The notes beneath the pieces are model-generated. The model ran no database searches. It saw nothing but the letters and a program-made list of their open reading frames with translations, and was not told where the DNA came from. A DNA stretch of 64,000 nt, from the NCBI RefSeq assembly GCF_000620645.1, contig NZ_KK211160.1:372001-436000 (forward strand), given 5' to 3'. Shown piece by piece: positions 18,085 to 26,642 of the stretch. A program made the position numbers and the translations under genes. Source of the stretch: Nocardioides sp. URHA0032. GTDB lineage: Bacteria; Actinomycetota; Actinomycetes; Propionibacteriales; Nocardioidaceae. How positions within the stretch are numbered: position 1 is the first letter of the stretch; every line of letters begins with the position of its first letter.

Positions 18085-18702
18085 ATGGCTTCCCCCCAGG
18101 CACCTGCCGCCGCCCGTCCCGGTCGGCGTCGCCAGCGCAGCACCCGGCTGACGGTCGCCGTCGCCCTCCTCCTCGTCGCCGCCGCCCTGGTCGTCGCGAC
18201 GATCGCCAGCGGCTCGCTGGTGCTGGTCGCGGTCGCCGCGGCCGGCGCCGTCGTGCTCGGTGCCGCCGCCACCCGCATCACCCACTCCGAGCTCGCCCTG
18301 ACCCGCCGCGAGGCCGCCCGCGACCGCGCCGAGCAGGCGCAGGCCTACCGGGAGATCACTGCGGCCCGCACCGCCGAGAACGCCGCGTTCGCGGAGTCGA
18401 TGCAGGCCCGGATCCAGCGGCACGAGGCGTCGATCCACGACCTCGAGGACGCCCTGACCGCCGCCCAGGGCCGCGCTGCCGACGCGACCCGCAAGATGAA
18501 CGTCGAGGCGCGCCGCGCGGACGCCGCCGAGCGCGACGGGCAGGCCGTCTCCGTCCGGCTCGCCGAGGCCGAGCAGCGGGCCGCGGACGCGGTCGTCCGG
18601 GTCGCCGAGCTCGAGCAGGAGCTGGACGTCGTCCGGGCCGAGCTGGACGTCGTCACGACCGCCTGGCACGAGGCCGAGGCCGCGCAGCGCAAGCACGCGT
18701 GA
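18085..18702 (+). CDS. Membrane-anchored coiled-coil protein
   Basis: A 205-residue protein with an Arg-rich N-terminus, two adjacent hydrophobic segments (about 22-40 and 44-62) and a long Ala/Glu/Arg-rich helix (about 70-200) with strong heptad character. No enzyme motif is visible and I do not recognise the family. It has its own -10 box, TAACGT (18073-18078), 6 bp before the ATG. The cytoplasmic coiled coil suggests a scaffolding or interaction role, which is inference only. Confidence 0.6.
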   Translation: MASPQAPAAARPGRRRQRSTRLTVAVALLLVAAALVVATIASGSLVLVAVAAAGAVVLGAAATRITHSELALTRREAARDRAEQAQAYREITAARTAENAAFAESMQARIQRHEASIHDLEDALTAAQGRAADATRKMNVEARRADAAERDGQAVSVRLAEAEQRAADAVVRVAELEQELDVVRAELDVVTTAWHEAEAAQRKHA

Positions 18703-18750
18703 GGTCCTCCCCACGTTTCCGCCCCCCTGCGGAGCGGGCAATGGGGGACA

Positions 18751-19833
18751 GTGATCCCCGATCAGAACCGCTTCCAGAGCGATCCCGACCAGCTGGTCGG
18801 TGATCGGCCCGGCCTCCCCGACGGCTGGACCGTGGGGACCCCCGACCCGGCCGACCGGTTCGACGTCGCGCGGCTGACCCACCTGCTCCGCGCGCACGAG
18901 CGGCACGGCCGCGGCTGGGCGGGCTCCGGGGTCGACGACGTGCTGGTGGAGGTCTCCGAGCGGGGCCTGCAGATGCGGGAGAACGTCGTCGTGCGCGACG
19001 CGTCCGGCGAGATCCACGCGTGGGGGAGCGTCCACGACCGCTCCGCGGGGCGGATGCTGTTCGTGCACATCGTCGAGCGCGACCTCGCCGACGAGGTCGC
19101 GGACGCCTGCTCCGACGTGCTCCTGGCGTGGGCGGAGGGCCAGGCCAGGTCGGTGGGATCGGCGCGCGGCCTGCCGGCCCAGCAGATCGACACGGGCACG
19201 TTCGACGGCGACGAGCGGCAGGCCCGGTGGCTCCGCGAGGCCGGGTACGAGAAGGTGCGTCGCTGGTGGCAGATGAGCCGCCCGGTCAGCCCCGACGAGC
19301 GGGACCTGGTGCCCGACCCCGACCGCTGGGAGACCGGCGGCGTGGTGTTCCGGCTGGTCGGACGCAGCGGCGACGGCATGCCGGACCACGACGACCTGCG
19401 CGAGGTGCACGACGTCCTCGAGGGCGCGTTCGTGGACCACTTCAACTCCAGCGAGGAGACCTTCGAGGAGTTCCTGTTCCGGCTCCGCGAGGACCCCGGC
19501 CACCGCTGGGACCACTGGTGGCTGGGCGAGCTGCTCGACGGTGACCGACCGCAGCCCGTGGGCGCGCTCATCGGCACCGTCTCGGAGAGCTCCACGGGCC
19601 CGGACGGGTCCTACGTCTCCTACCTCGGCGTCCTCGAGGCCGCCCGCGGTCGCGGGGTCGCCAAGGGACTGCTCCGCACGATCATCGCCGACGCCGCCGC
19701 CCGGGGGCGGGACCGGGTCGGGCTCGAGGTCGACGCCGACTCACCCACCGGCGCCGCTGGGCTCTACGCGTCGATGGGCTGGACGACGAAGTACGCCACG
19801 GAGTCCTGGCACCGGGACGTGCCGGTCAGCTGA
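18751..19833 (+). CDS. GNAT family N-acetyltransferase with two GNAT-like halves
   Basis: A 360-residue protein. The C-terminal half is a clear GNAT domain: the beta4 and acetyl-CoA-binding segment YLGVLEAARGRGVAKGLLRT (about 290-310) and GAAGLYASMGW near the end. The N-terminal half (about 30-180) has a degenerate copy of the fold, as in the two-domain mycothiol synthase type. The acceptor substrate is unknown. GTG at 18751 is chosen as the first start in frame. The gene is convergent with the next one, and both stops lie in one 8-bp palindrome, TCAGCTGA (19826-19833). Confidence 0.75.
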   Translation: MIPDQNRFQSDPDQLVGDRPGLPDGWTVGTPDPADRFDVARLTHLLRAHERHGRGWAGSGVDDVLVEVSERGLQMRENVVVRDASGEIHAWGSVHDRSAGRMLFVHIVERDLADEVADACSDVLLAWAEGQARSVGSARGLPAQQIDTGTFDGDERQARWLREAGYEKVRRWWQMSRPVSPDERDLVPDPDRWETGGVVFRLVGRSGDGMPDHDDLREVHDVLEGAFVDHFNSSEETFEEFLFRLREDPGHRWDHWWLGELLDGDRPQPVGALIGTVSESSTGPDGSYVSYLGVLEAARGRGVAKGLLRTIIADAAARGRDRVGLEVDADSPTGAAGLYASMGWTTKYATESWHRDVPVS

Positions 19834-20803
19834 CGGTGGCCATCTCGGCGAGCGCGGCCCGCAGTGCCCGGTGGACGCCGTTCGGCGTGAGGACGCCGAC
19901 GAACTGCGCGTCGCGCTTCACCGCGACCATCCCCCGGTCGTCGCGAAGCAGCACGGTGAGCGCCTCGCCCAAGGTGGTGTCGATGTCGATCGCCGCACCG
20001 AGGTCGCCGACGCTCACGCCGTCCAGCGGCTCGAGGTGTGCGGGGTCCAGCGGGATCACCTGGAGCCGCCGCAGCCCGGTCGTCGAGCCGACGAAGTCGG
20101 CCACGAAGTCGTCCGCCGGCCGGCCCAGCAGCCGCGCCGGAGTGTCGTACTGCGCCAGCCGTCCGCCGGCAGCGAACACCGCGACCCGGTCGCCGAGCCG
20201 GACCGCCTCGTCGATGTCGTGCGTGACGAACACGACCGTCACGCCCAGCTCCGCCTGGAGCCGGAGGAACTCGTCCTGGAGCCGGAGCCGGACCAGCGGG
20301 TCGACCGCGCCGAACGGCTCGTCCATCAGCAGGACGGGCGGCCTCGCCGCGAGCGCGCGGGCGACGCCCACCCGCTGCTGCTGTCCACCGGAGAGCTGGT
20401 GGGGGTAGCGGTCGGCGTACCGCGCGGGATCGAGCCCGACCAGCTCCAGCAGCTCGAGCGCCCGCTCCCGGGCCGTCGCCTTGGACTCGCCGTGGAGCAG
20501 CGGCACGGTCATCACGTTGGCGAGGATCTTCTGGTGCGGGAAGAGCCCGACCTCCTGGATCACGTAGCCGATGTTGCGGCGCAACCGGACCGGGTCCTCC
20601 CCGGTGATGTCCTGGCCGTCGATCTCGATCCTGCCGGAGGTCGGCTCGATCAACCGGTTGATCATCTTCAGGGTCGTCGACTTGCCGCACCCCGACGGCC
20701 CGACGAGGCAGACCAGCTCGCCCCGCCGGACGTCGAGGTCCAGCTCGCGTACGGCGACGGTGCCGTCGTCGTACGTCTTCCCGACTCCGGAGAGCCGGAT
20801 CAT
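19826..20803 (-). CDS. Glycine betaine/choline-type ABC transporter ATP-binding protein with CBS domain
   Basis: A 325-residue ATPase of the OpuCA/ProV class. Walker A GPSGCGKST (about 35), signature LSGGQQQRV (about 137), Walker B LLMDEPFGAVD (about 160) and VTHDIDEA (about 195) are intact, followed by a short CBS-type region (about 250-320) that in relatives senses ionic strength. It is the last gene of a four-gene minus-strand operon (two permeases, binding protein, ATPase) that should import a quaternary-amine compatible solute under osmotic stress. Its ATG is 8 bp downstream of the binding-protein stop. Confidence 0.85.
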   Translation of the reverse strand: MIRLSGVGKTYDDGTVAVRELDLDVRRGELVCLVGPSGCGKSTTLKMINRLIEPTSGRIEIDGQDITGEDPVRLRRNIGYVIQEVGLFPHQKILANVMTVPLLHGESKATARERALELLELVGLDPARYADRYPHQLSGGQQQRVGVARALAARPPVLLMDEPFGAVDPLVRLRLQDEFLRLQAELGVTVVFVTHDIDEAVRLGDRVAVFAAGGRLAQYDTPARLLGRPADDFVADFVGSTTGLRRLQVIPLDPAHLEPLDGVSVGDLGAAIDIDTTLGEALTVLLRDDRGMVAVKRDAQFVGVLTPNGVHRALRAALAEMATVS

Positions 20804-20811
20804 CGGCTCGT

Positions 20812-21768
20812 TCAGAGCAGTCCCTTGTCCTCGAGGAACTGCTGGGCGACGTCCTCGGGCTTCTTGCGCTCGAGGTCGACCTGCACGTTCATGTCGGCGA
20901 GGTCCTCGGTGGTCAGCGCCGCGGACAGCTGGTTGAACACGTCCTCCAGGTCGGGGTTGGCGTCGATGAAGTCGCTGTTGACCGCCGGGGTGAGGTTCTG
21001 GGCCGGCTGGATGCCCTTGTCGTCGTCGAGGAGCACCAGGCCGAGGTCCTCGAGCGTGCCGTCGGTCGTACCGGTCTCACCCAGCTGCACCTCGCCCTTC
21101 TTCACGGCGTCCTTCACCTGCGCGCTGGCGAAGTCCAGCGGCACGATCTCCTTGATGTCGAAGCCGTAGGTCTTGGTCAGCCCACCCGCGCAGTCGGAGC
21201 GTCCCTCGCAGTCCGGCGGCGCGCCGAGCTTGATCGGCTGGTGCATCGCCGCGAAGTCGGACAGCGTGGTCAGGTCGTTCTGGTCCGCGAAGTCCTTCGT
21301 GACGAAGAAGGCGTTCTGGTCCGTGGCGTCCGACGGCGGCAGGATCGAGATGCCCTTGGCCTCGGCCAGCGGCTTCAGCGCCTGCAGGGTGGCGTCCGGG
21401 TCGTGGCTGGAGACCAGGGGGGCATCGGCGCCGTTCGCCTCGCTGTTGAGGAAGTCGGTGAGGCCCGCGAGGTAGTCGGGGACGATGTCGACCGAGCCCT
21501 TGCTCAGCTCGGGCAGGTAGACGTCGCGGGTCGTGACCAGCTTGGTCTGCACGGTGTAGCCGGCGTTCTCCAGCACCTTCTGGTAGATCGCGGCCATGAT
21601 CTGGCTCTCGGTGAAGTCCTGTCCGCCGACGGTCACCGAGCCCTTGTCGGCGCTGCCGGTGCTGTCGCCCGAGCCCGTGTCCTCCAGCGAGTCGCTCCCG
21701 CCGCACCCGGCCGTCGCGAGCAGGAGCGCTCCGGCCACCATCCCTCCGAGTACGCGTCCGATGCGCAT
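20812..21768 (-). CDS. Glycine betaine/choline-type substrate-binding lipoprotein
   Basis: A 318-residue exported lipoprotein: Arg-containing n-region, hydrophobic core and lipobox LATAGC with the acylated Cys near residue 21, followed by a Ser/Gly/Asp-rich linker. The mature part begins VTVGGQDFTESQIMA and contains DIVPDYLAGLTDFLN, both characteristic of OpuAC/OsmF-type binding proteins for betaines. ATG at 21768 is used because the signal peptide begins there; the upstream 45 in-frame codons are Arg-rich and not family-like. It lies 79 bp downstream of the permease gene, a larger gap than elsewhere in the operon. Confidence 0.85.
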   Translation of the reverse strand: MRIGRVLGGMVAGALLLATAGCGGSDSLEDTGSGDSTGSADKGSVTVGGQDFTESQIMAAIYQKVLENAGYTVQTKLVTTRDVYLPELSKGSVDIVPDYLAGLTDFLNSEANGADAPLVSSHDPDATLQALKPLAEAKGISILPPSDATDQNAFFVTKDFADQNDLTTLSDFAAMHQPIKLGAPPDCEGRSDCAGGLTKTYGFDIKEIVPLDFASAQVKDAVKKGEVQLGETGTTDGTLEDLGLVLLDDDKGIQPAQNLTPAVNSDFIDANPDLEDVFNQLSAALTTEDLADMNVQVDLERKKPEDVAQQFLEDKGLL

Positions 21769-21847
21769 GGGCGCCACCACCTTCTGTGTCCCGCGGGAAT
21801 CCCCGCGCGTGTCCGATGGGCGCCCGTACGGCACCCGCTGTCTGACC

Positions 21848-22576
21848 CTAACGCGGACCACCGACAGCCGTCGGTGACGATCTGGTGACGGAGACCCGCG
21901 CACGACGCATCGGATCGGCGTAGCGCTGGACCAGGGCCATCGTCGCCTCCAGGACCAGTGCCCCGAGCGCGACCAGCACGGCGCCCGCCACCACCTCGTA
22001 GGTGCGGTGGTTGGCGAAGCCGCGCGTGATGATCCGGCCCAGCCCGGGACCTGCCACGAGGGCGGCGATCGTCGCCGTGGCCCAGACCTGCACCAGCGCC
22101 ACCCGCACGCCGGTCATCACGACGGGCATCGCGAGCGGGAGCTCCACCGAGCTGAACACCTTGGCCCCGTTCATGCCCATCCCGCGCGCCGCCTCCACGG
22201 CACCGGGATCGACCTCCACCACGCCGACGTACGCGTTCGTGATGATCGGCGGCAGGGCGAACAGCACCAGGGCGATCAGCGTCGCCAGCCCGGCCCGGCC
22301 GTAGGGTCCGAACTGCTCCGATCCCACCGGTCCGAGGGCGAGGACCAGCAGCACGGCGAAGACGGGTACGGCGCGCCCGACGTTGGTCACGTTGACCGCG
22401 AGCGTGCCGCCGTGGTGGCGGTGGCCGAGGTAGAGCGCGAGCGGCAGCCCGAGCACCATCGCGATCAGCAGCGCGGTCACGGTGAGCAGCAGCTGCTGGA
22501 CCATGAAGGTGCCGATGCCGGTCGACCCGGACCAGTTCGACCCGTCGGTGAGGTAGGAGAAGACGTCACCGAGCAC
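21848..22576 (-). CDS. Compatible-solute ABC transporter permease
   Basis: A 242-residue integral membrane protein with about six hydrophobic segments and the EAA-type loop EAARGMGMNGAKVFSSVELP (about 123-142) that contacts the ATPase. It closely parallels the other permease of this operon (22566-23252), with which it overlaps by 11 bp; together they form the heterodimeric membrane part of an OpuB/OpuC-like importer. GTG start at 22576. The C-terminal 20 residues are a basic cytoplasmic tail. Confidence 0.85.
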   Translation of the reverse strand: MLGDVFSYLTDGSNWSGSTGIGTFMVQQLLLTVTALLIAMVLGLPLALYLGHRHHGGTLAVNVTNVGRAVPVFAVLLVLALGPVGSEQFGPYGRAGLATLIALVLFALPPIITNAYVGVVEVDPGAVEAARGMGMNGAKVFSSVELPLAMPVVMTGVRVALVQVWATATIAALVAGPGLGRIITRGFANHRTYEVVAGAVLVALGALVLEATMALVQRYADPMRRARVSVTRSSPTAVGGPR

Positions 22577-23252
22577 GGCGCGTCCAGGGGGTGAGCAGGC
22601 GCTGGACCAGCACCAGGGCGAGGTCGAACGCCACCGCGAGCACGACGCACAGGACGCTCGCGGCGAAGATCTGAGCCTTGAACTGGTTGCCGACCGCGAG
22701 CAGGAGCAGGTTGCCGAGGCCGCCGTACGACACGATCGAGCCCACGGTGACGAGGGCGACGGTCGAGACGGTCGCGACCCGGATGCCGGCCATGATCACC
22801 GGCAGCGCCAGCGGGATCTCGATCTGCAGCAGCATCCGCCTGTCGGAGTAGCCGATGCCGCGCGCCGACTCCTTCACCTCCTCCGGCACCGAGCGCAGAC
22901 CGGCGATCACGTTGCGCACCAGGATCGTCAGCGAGTACAGCGCCAGGCCGATGATCACGGTGGTCGAGGTCAGGCCGGTGAACGGCAGCAGCAGCGAGAA
23001 CAGGGCCAGCGATGGGATCGTGTAGACGATCGTCGTGCCGCCGACCACGGCGGTCTCCAGCGTCGGGTTGCGGCGGGCAAGCAGCCCGAGGGGGATCGCG
23101 ATGAGCAGCCCGGCGAGGACCGAGACCACGGTCAGCCAGATGTGCTCGACGGTGGCGTCGACCAGCTCGGGACGGTAGTCGTGCCAGTACTGCGCGCAGA
23201 TCCAGTCGTTGTCGACGTAGCACTGCGGCACGTCGTCCACGAGAGCGAGCAC
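22566..23252 (-). CDS. Compatible-solute ABC transporter permease
   Basis: A 228-residue membrane protein, the first gene of the Opu-type operon. It starts with a short extracytoplasmic-looking segment (YVDNDWICAQYWHDY), then about five to six hydrophobic helices and the EAA loop ESARGIGYSDRRMLLQIEIP (about 128-147). GTG at 23252 lies 9 bp after the end of the glycosyltransferase gene, so the operon may be read from the promoter upstream of 24371. I see no separate osmotic-stress promoter in the 9-bp gap. Confidence 0.85.
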   Translation of the reverse strand: MLALVDDVPQCYVDNDWICAQYWHDYRPELVDATVEHIWLTVVSVLAGLLIAIPLGLLARRNPTLETAVVGGTTIVYTIPSLALFSLLLPFTGLTSTTVIIGLALYSLTILVRNVIAGLRSVPEEVKESARGIGYSDRRMLLQIEIPLALPVIMAGIRVATVSTVALVTVGSIVSYGGLGNLLLLAVGNQFKAQIFAASVLCVVLAVAFDLALVLVQRLLTPWTRRAR

Positions 23253-23261
23253 GGGCTGACG

Positions 23262-24371
23262 CTACTCCCGGATCTCGAAGTCGCGTAGTGCCAGCGCCAC
23301 GGGGTCCACGCTGCCGGTCTCGATCACGGGGACGTCGATGCGAGCGCCCGACCCGGTGTGGACCTGGGGGACCGGGCCGCCGATCCGCGCGACGTACTCC
23401 ATCACCGCGGTCGCGTCGTCCCGGCGGCCCATCTGCACCAGCCAGCCGGTGAGCCGGTGCACGGGCGGAAGCCCGGAGTGCACCAGCGACCGGGTGCCCC
23501 AGAACTCCCGCACGCCCGCGACCAGCAGGTCCCACCACTCGTCGGAGCAGCCCGGGATCTCGGTGAAGTAGCGGTGCAGGTCGCCGGCGAGCACCCGATC
23601 CACGAAGACCTTGGTGACCTTGTCCGAGCCGAAGCCGGTCACGGTGGCCAGGGACATCCGCTTGGTCGTCCAGCGGTCCCGCAGGTCGTCGAGCGAGGAG
23701 CGCTGCTGGGTGATCGAGGAGCCGTCGTACCGGATCCGCCAGTGGTAGACGACGTCGGGCACCACGCCGAAGCGTCGCGCCCGGACGTACGCCGCGGTGG
23801 TCGTCGGCTGGTCCTCGTAGCGGATGCCCTCCGGCCAGGACAGGCCGGCGTTGTCCCAGAAGTCGCGCCGGTACAGCTTGTTCCACGCGAACACGTCGCC
23901 GAGCAGCTCGGGATGCTCCTCGACCACCACCGCCGCGCGCTGCCGGTGCAGCCGCCGCATCCAGGGCAGCTCGGCCAGCGTGTGGCCGTCCCAGCGCGCG
24001 ACCGACCCCGTGACGAAGTCCGCGCCGGTGCGCCGCATCTGCCGGTGCAGCACGGCGTACGCGTCCGCGGGCACGACGTCGTCGGAGTCCGCGAAGGCGA
24101 GCAGCTCGCCGGTCGCGTGCCGAAGCCCCTCGTTGCGGGCGGCACCGAGACCGCGGTTCTCGACGTGCACGACGCGGACCCGGGGGTCCCGGGCGGCGTA
24201 CTCGTCCGCGACGGCGCCGGAGCCGTCGGTCGACCCGTCGTCGACGACGACCACCTCGAGGGCGGGGTAGGTCGCGCCGAGCACGCTGTCCAGCGCCTCG
24301 GGCAGGTACGCCTCGACGTCGTACACCGGCACGACCACGCTGATCAGCGGTGAGCGGCGCCCGAACTTCAT
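23262..24371 (-). CDS. Glycosyltransferase family 2
   Basis: A 369-residue GT-A fold transferase. The nucleotide-sugar site SVVVPVYDVEAYLPEALDSV (about 10-29), VDDGSTDGSG (about 40) and the metal-binding FADSDDVVP (about 92-100) are intact, followed by a variable acceptor domain. The family adds sugars to cell-surface polymers. A -10 box TAGCGT (24383-24378) lies 6 bp before its ATG, back to back with the promoter of the sulfotransferase gene. With the two genes on the other side it suggests decoration of a surface glycan; donor and acceptor are unknown. Confidence 0.85.
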   Translation of the reverse strand: MKFGRRSPLISVVVPVYDVEAYLPEALDSVLGATYPALEVVVVDDGSTDGSGAVADEYAARDPRVRVVHVENRGLGAARNEGLRHATGELLAFADSDDVVPADAYAVLHRQMRRTGADFVTGSVARWDGHTLAELPWMRRLHRQRAAVVVEEHPELLGDVFAWNKLYRRDFWDNAGLSWPEGIRYEDQPTTTAAYVRARRFGVVPDVVYHWRIRYDGSSITQQRSSLDDLRDRWTTKRMSLATVTGFGSDKVTKVFVDRVLAGDLHRYFTEIPGCSDEWWDLLVAGVREFWGTRSLVHSGLPPVHRLTGWLVQMGRRDDATAVMEYVARIGGPVPQVHTGSGARIDVPVIETGSVDPVALALRDFEIRE

Positions 24372-24377
24372 GGGGGA

Positions 24378-24396
24378 ACGCTATCGACCGTAGAGT
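24378..24396. promoter_or_regulatory. Back-to-back divergent -10 boxes (glycosyltransferase / sulfotransferase)
   Basis: The minus-strand -10 TAGCGT (24383-24378) serves the gene starting at 24371, and the plus-strand -10 TAGAGT (24391-24396) the gene starting at 24405. Only 33 bp separate the start codons, so the two polymerases must compete for the same DNA. Confidence 0.6.
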
Positions 24397-24404
24397 GCGA
24401 CAGC

Positions 24405-25514
24405 GTGAGCGCCGAGCCAGCAGCCGACCCGTCCACCGTGGACCGCAGCGACGTCGACCCGTCGGCCTACCCGCGGAAGGTGCTGTTCGTCGCCGGGGCC
24501 GGCCGCAGCGGCACCAGCACGATGGCCGGGCTGATGCAGATCATGGGCCTGCACGTCCCCCTGCCCGAGGTGGCTGCCGACGAGACGAACCCCAAGGGCT
24601 TCGGCGAGCCGCAGTGGGTGGTCGAGAACCACGACCGGCTGCTCAAGGAGTCCCTGGTCCAGGTCAGCGACGCGCGCCCGGACGCGTGGTTCGAGACCGG
24701 GCGCGTGTCGACCAAGGAGCAGGAGCGGATCCGCGCCGCCGAGTGGCTCGAGGGCCACTTCGCGGTGAACCCCGAGCTCGTCGTGAAGGACCCGCGGCTG
24801 AGCTGGTTCCTCTCGTTGTGGCGGGTCGCCGCGATCCGGACCGGTGCGACCCCGGTCTTCGCGACCATGCTGCGCCCGCCCGCGGAGGTGGTCGGCAGCA
24901 AGCAGACCTACTACAAGAACCGGCTGGGCTCGGCGCACCTCGCGGCGTCCTGGCTGAACATGCTGCTGCACACGGAGCGGGCGACGCGTGAGTCCGTGGC
25001 CGACGGCGGCCGCGTGTTCGTGCGGTACGGCGACCTCCTCGACGACTGGACCAGGGTGGTGATGCGGGTCGGCGAGCAGCTCCAGCTGGAGCACGTCATG
25101 CACGCGCGCAGCGAGGCGATCCGCAACGGGCACCGCTTCGTCGACCCGAACCTGCGCCGGATGAGCCAGACCCTCGACGACCTCGGACTGCCGCCGCGCC
25201 TGCACGAGCTGACCGCCCAGACGTGGGAGGAGCTCAACAAGCTCGCCGAGCCAGATGGCGACACCGCCGAGGTGCACGCCGCCCTCGACCAGCTCCGCGA
25301 GGGGTACGTCGACCTCTACGAGGAGGCGGAGGCGATCTCGGCCTCGTCGGTCGTGGCCGCCGAGCAGAAGGTCCGCAAGCAGCTCAAGGGCGGCGCGAAG
25401 CCCGCGCCGGCTCCGGCCGCGTCGGGCGCGGACAGGATCCCGCACGGCGTCCGCGCTGCCGTGCCGGCGCCGGTGCGCCGGGGCATCCGCAAGATGCTCG
25501 GCAAGAGCCGATGA
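24405..25514 (+). CDS. Sulfotransferase family protein
   Basis: A 369-residue protein with the PAPS-binding 5'-phosphosulfate loop GAGRSGTSTMAGLMQ (about 31-45), followed by the second PAPS contact region LVVKDPRLSWFL (about 125-136) typical of sulfotransferases. It should transfer sulfate from PAPS to a hydroxyl on a carbohydrate or lipid. Residues 295-345 are an Ala/Lys-rich linker, and the C-terminus is strongly basic (VRRGIRKMLGKSR), perhaps a membrane-surface anchor. Leaderless GTG start: TAGAGT (24391-24396) lies 8 bp upstream. Confidence 0.75.
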   Translation: MSAEPAADPSTVDRSDVDPSAYPRKVLFVAGAGRSGTSTMAGLMQIMGLHVPLPEVAADETNPKGFGEPQWVVENHDRLLKESLVQVSDARPDAWFETGRVSTKEQERIRAAEWLEGHFAVNPELVVKDPRLSWFLSLWRVAAIRTGATPVFATMLRPPAEVVGSKQTYYKNRLGSAHLAASWLNMLLHTERATRESVADGGRVFVRYGDLLDDWTRVVMRVGEQLQLEHVMHARSEAIRNGHRFVDPNLRRMSQTLDDLGLPPRLHELTAQTWEELNKLAEPDGDTAEVHAALDQLREGYVDLYEEAEAISASSVVAAEQKVRKQLKGGAKPAPAPAASGADRIPHGVRAAVPAPVRRGIRKMLGKSR

Positions 25515-25524
25515 GGCGGGGCCG

Positions 25525-26439
25525 ATGACCGCACACCTCGGCGCGACCGGCCTGCAGAATCTCGAGGGCCACACGGACTTCGACATCACCTGGCCGTGGC
25601 TGCGGCCGGAGGGCCTGCGGCCGGGCTCGACCGCGGTGCTGCGCGTGAAGAACGAGGCGCCGTCGCTGCCCTTCGTCCTGCCTCCGCTGCTGCGGGCGTG
25701 CGACTTCGTGCTGCTCGTCGACAACGGCTCCGAGGACGGTACGCCGGACGTCGCGCGCGAGACGGCGGCGAGGGCGGGGCACGCCGACAAGCTGACGGTC
25801 ACGTCGTACCCGTTCCCGGTGGCGCGCGCAGGCGCCGAGCACCTCGAGGTGCACGAGCTGTCCGTGCACTCGCTGTCGTACTTCTACAACTGGTGCTTCG
25901 CCCAGGTCGGCACCCGCTACTCGTGGAAGTGGGACGGCGACATGGTCCTCACCACCGAGGGCGAGGTCACGATCGCGGACCTCGGCTGGCAGGTCGGGGA
26001 CGTGCAGACGATCATCCGGGTGCCGCGGCACGGGCTGTACCTCGCGAGCGGGTCGAAGGGCTACCTCGACCTCGGCTGGCGCAACGCCGAGGAGTGGGGC
26101 TTCCCGATCGGTCCGGACTTCGTCTACACGAAGGCCTTCGAGTGGGAGATCCGGACCACGCCCGAGGGCGTCCGCTCGGTCGGGCTGCCGCACGGGATGT
26201 GCGTGGAGCTGAAGTACCTCGACGGCGAGGAGTTCGCGCACTGGACCGACCCGGAGTCGTTCGCGACGTCCTGGCGCAACCGCCGCAAGCGCCGCGAGTG
26301 GGAGGTCTTCCACGCGCTCAAGGACGGCGTCGTGCTGCCCGGCGTGCACGAGATCACCGCGCCGCCCGGCGTGCACATCGTGGACCACGTCACCCACGAC
26401 TGGCTGCCGCGCGCACCGCGACCCCTCGACGTCGGCTGA
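25525..26439 (+). CDS. Glycosyltransferase family 2-like protein
   Basis: A 304-residue protein with a GT-A-like core: VLRVKNEAPSLPFVLPPLL (about 33-51), LLVDNGSEDGTPDVA (about 62-76) and WKWDGDMVLT (about 133-142), where DGD would bind the metal-nucleotide sugar. It lacks obvious membrane segments. ATG at 25525 lies 10 bp after the sulfotransferase stop, with GGCGGGG upstream, so the two are one operon. The product is probably a glycosyltransferase acting on the same glycan as the sulfotransferase. Acceptor unknown. Confidence 0.7.
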   Translation: MTAHLGATGLQNLEGHTDFDITWPWLRPEGLRPGSTAVLRVKNEAPSLPFVLPPLLRACDFVLLVDNGSEDGTPDVARETAARAGHADKLTVTSYPFPVARAGAEHLEVHELSVHSLSYFYNWCFAQVGTRYSWKWDGDMVLTTEGEVTIADLGWQVGDVQTIIRVPRHGLYLASGSKGYLDLGWRNAEEWGFPIGPDFVYTKAFEWEIRTTPEGVRSVGLPHGMCVELKYLDGEEFAHWTDPESFATSWRNRRKRREWEVFHALKDGVVLPGVHEITAPPGVHIVDHVTHDWLPRAPRPLDVG

Positions 26440-26642
26440 GTCCCACCAGTCCCGACGTGTCGGCTACGTCACGTGCACACGCGGTTACGTAGGTCTGGAC
26501 CGGGGCGTAGATTCGGCATCGCCGGGGAAGAACGACCCCGACACACCACCAGACGAGCACACCGTCCGGTACCCACACCGGCTCCGAACCGCAGACGCGG
26601 AGAGGGGTGGTCGGAGGGACTGGAACGAAAGGTTCGACACCC
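26440..26642 (+). promoter_or_regulatory. Promoter and leader of the CoA/NAD operon
   Basis: TTACGT (26485-26490), 17 bp, then TAGATT (26508-26513) form a good promoter with a start near 26520, leaving an untranslated leader of about 120 nt. An inverted repeat CTACGT...ACGTAG (26464-26469 with 26487-26492) overlaps the -35 box and could be an operator. The leader has short possible stems but matches no riboswitch I know. Confidence 0.5.
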
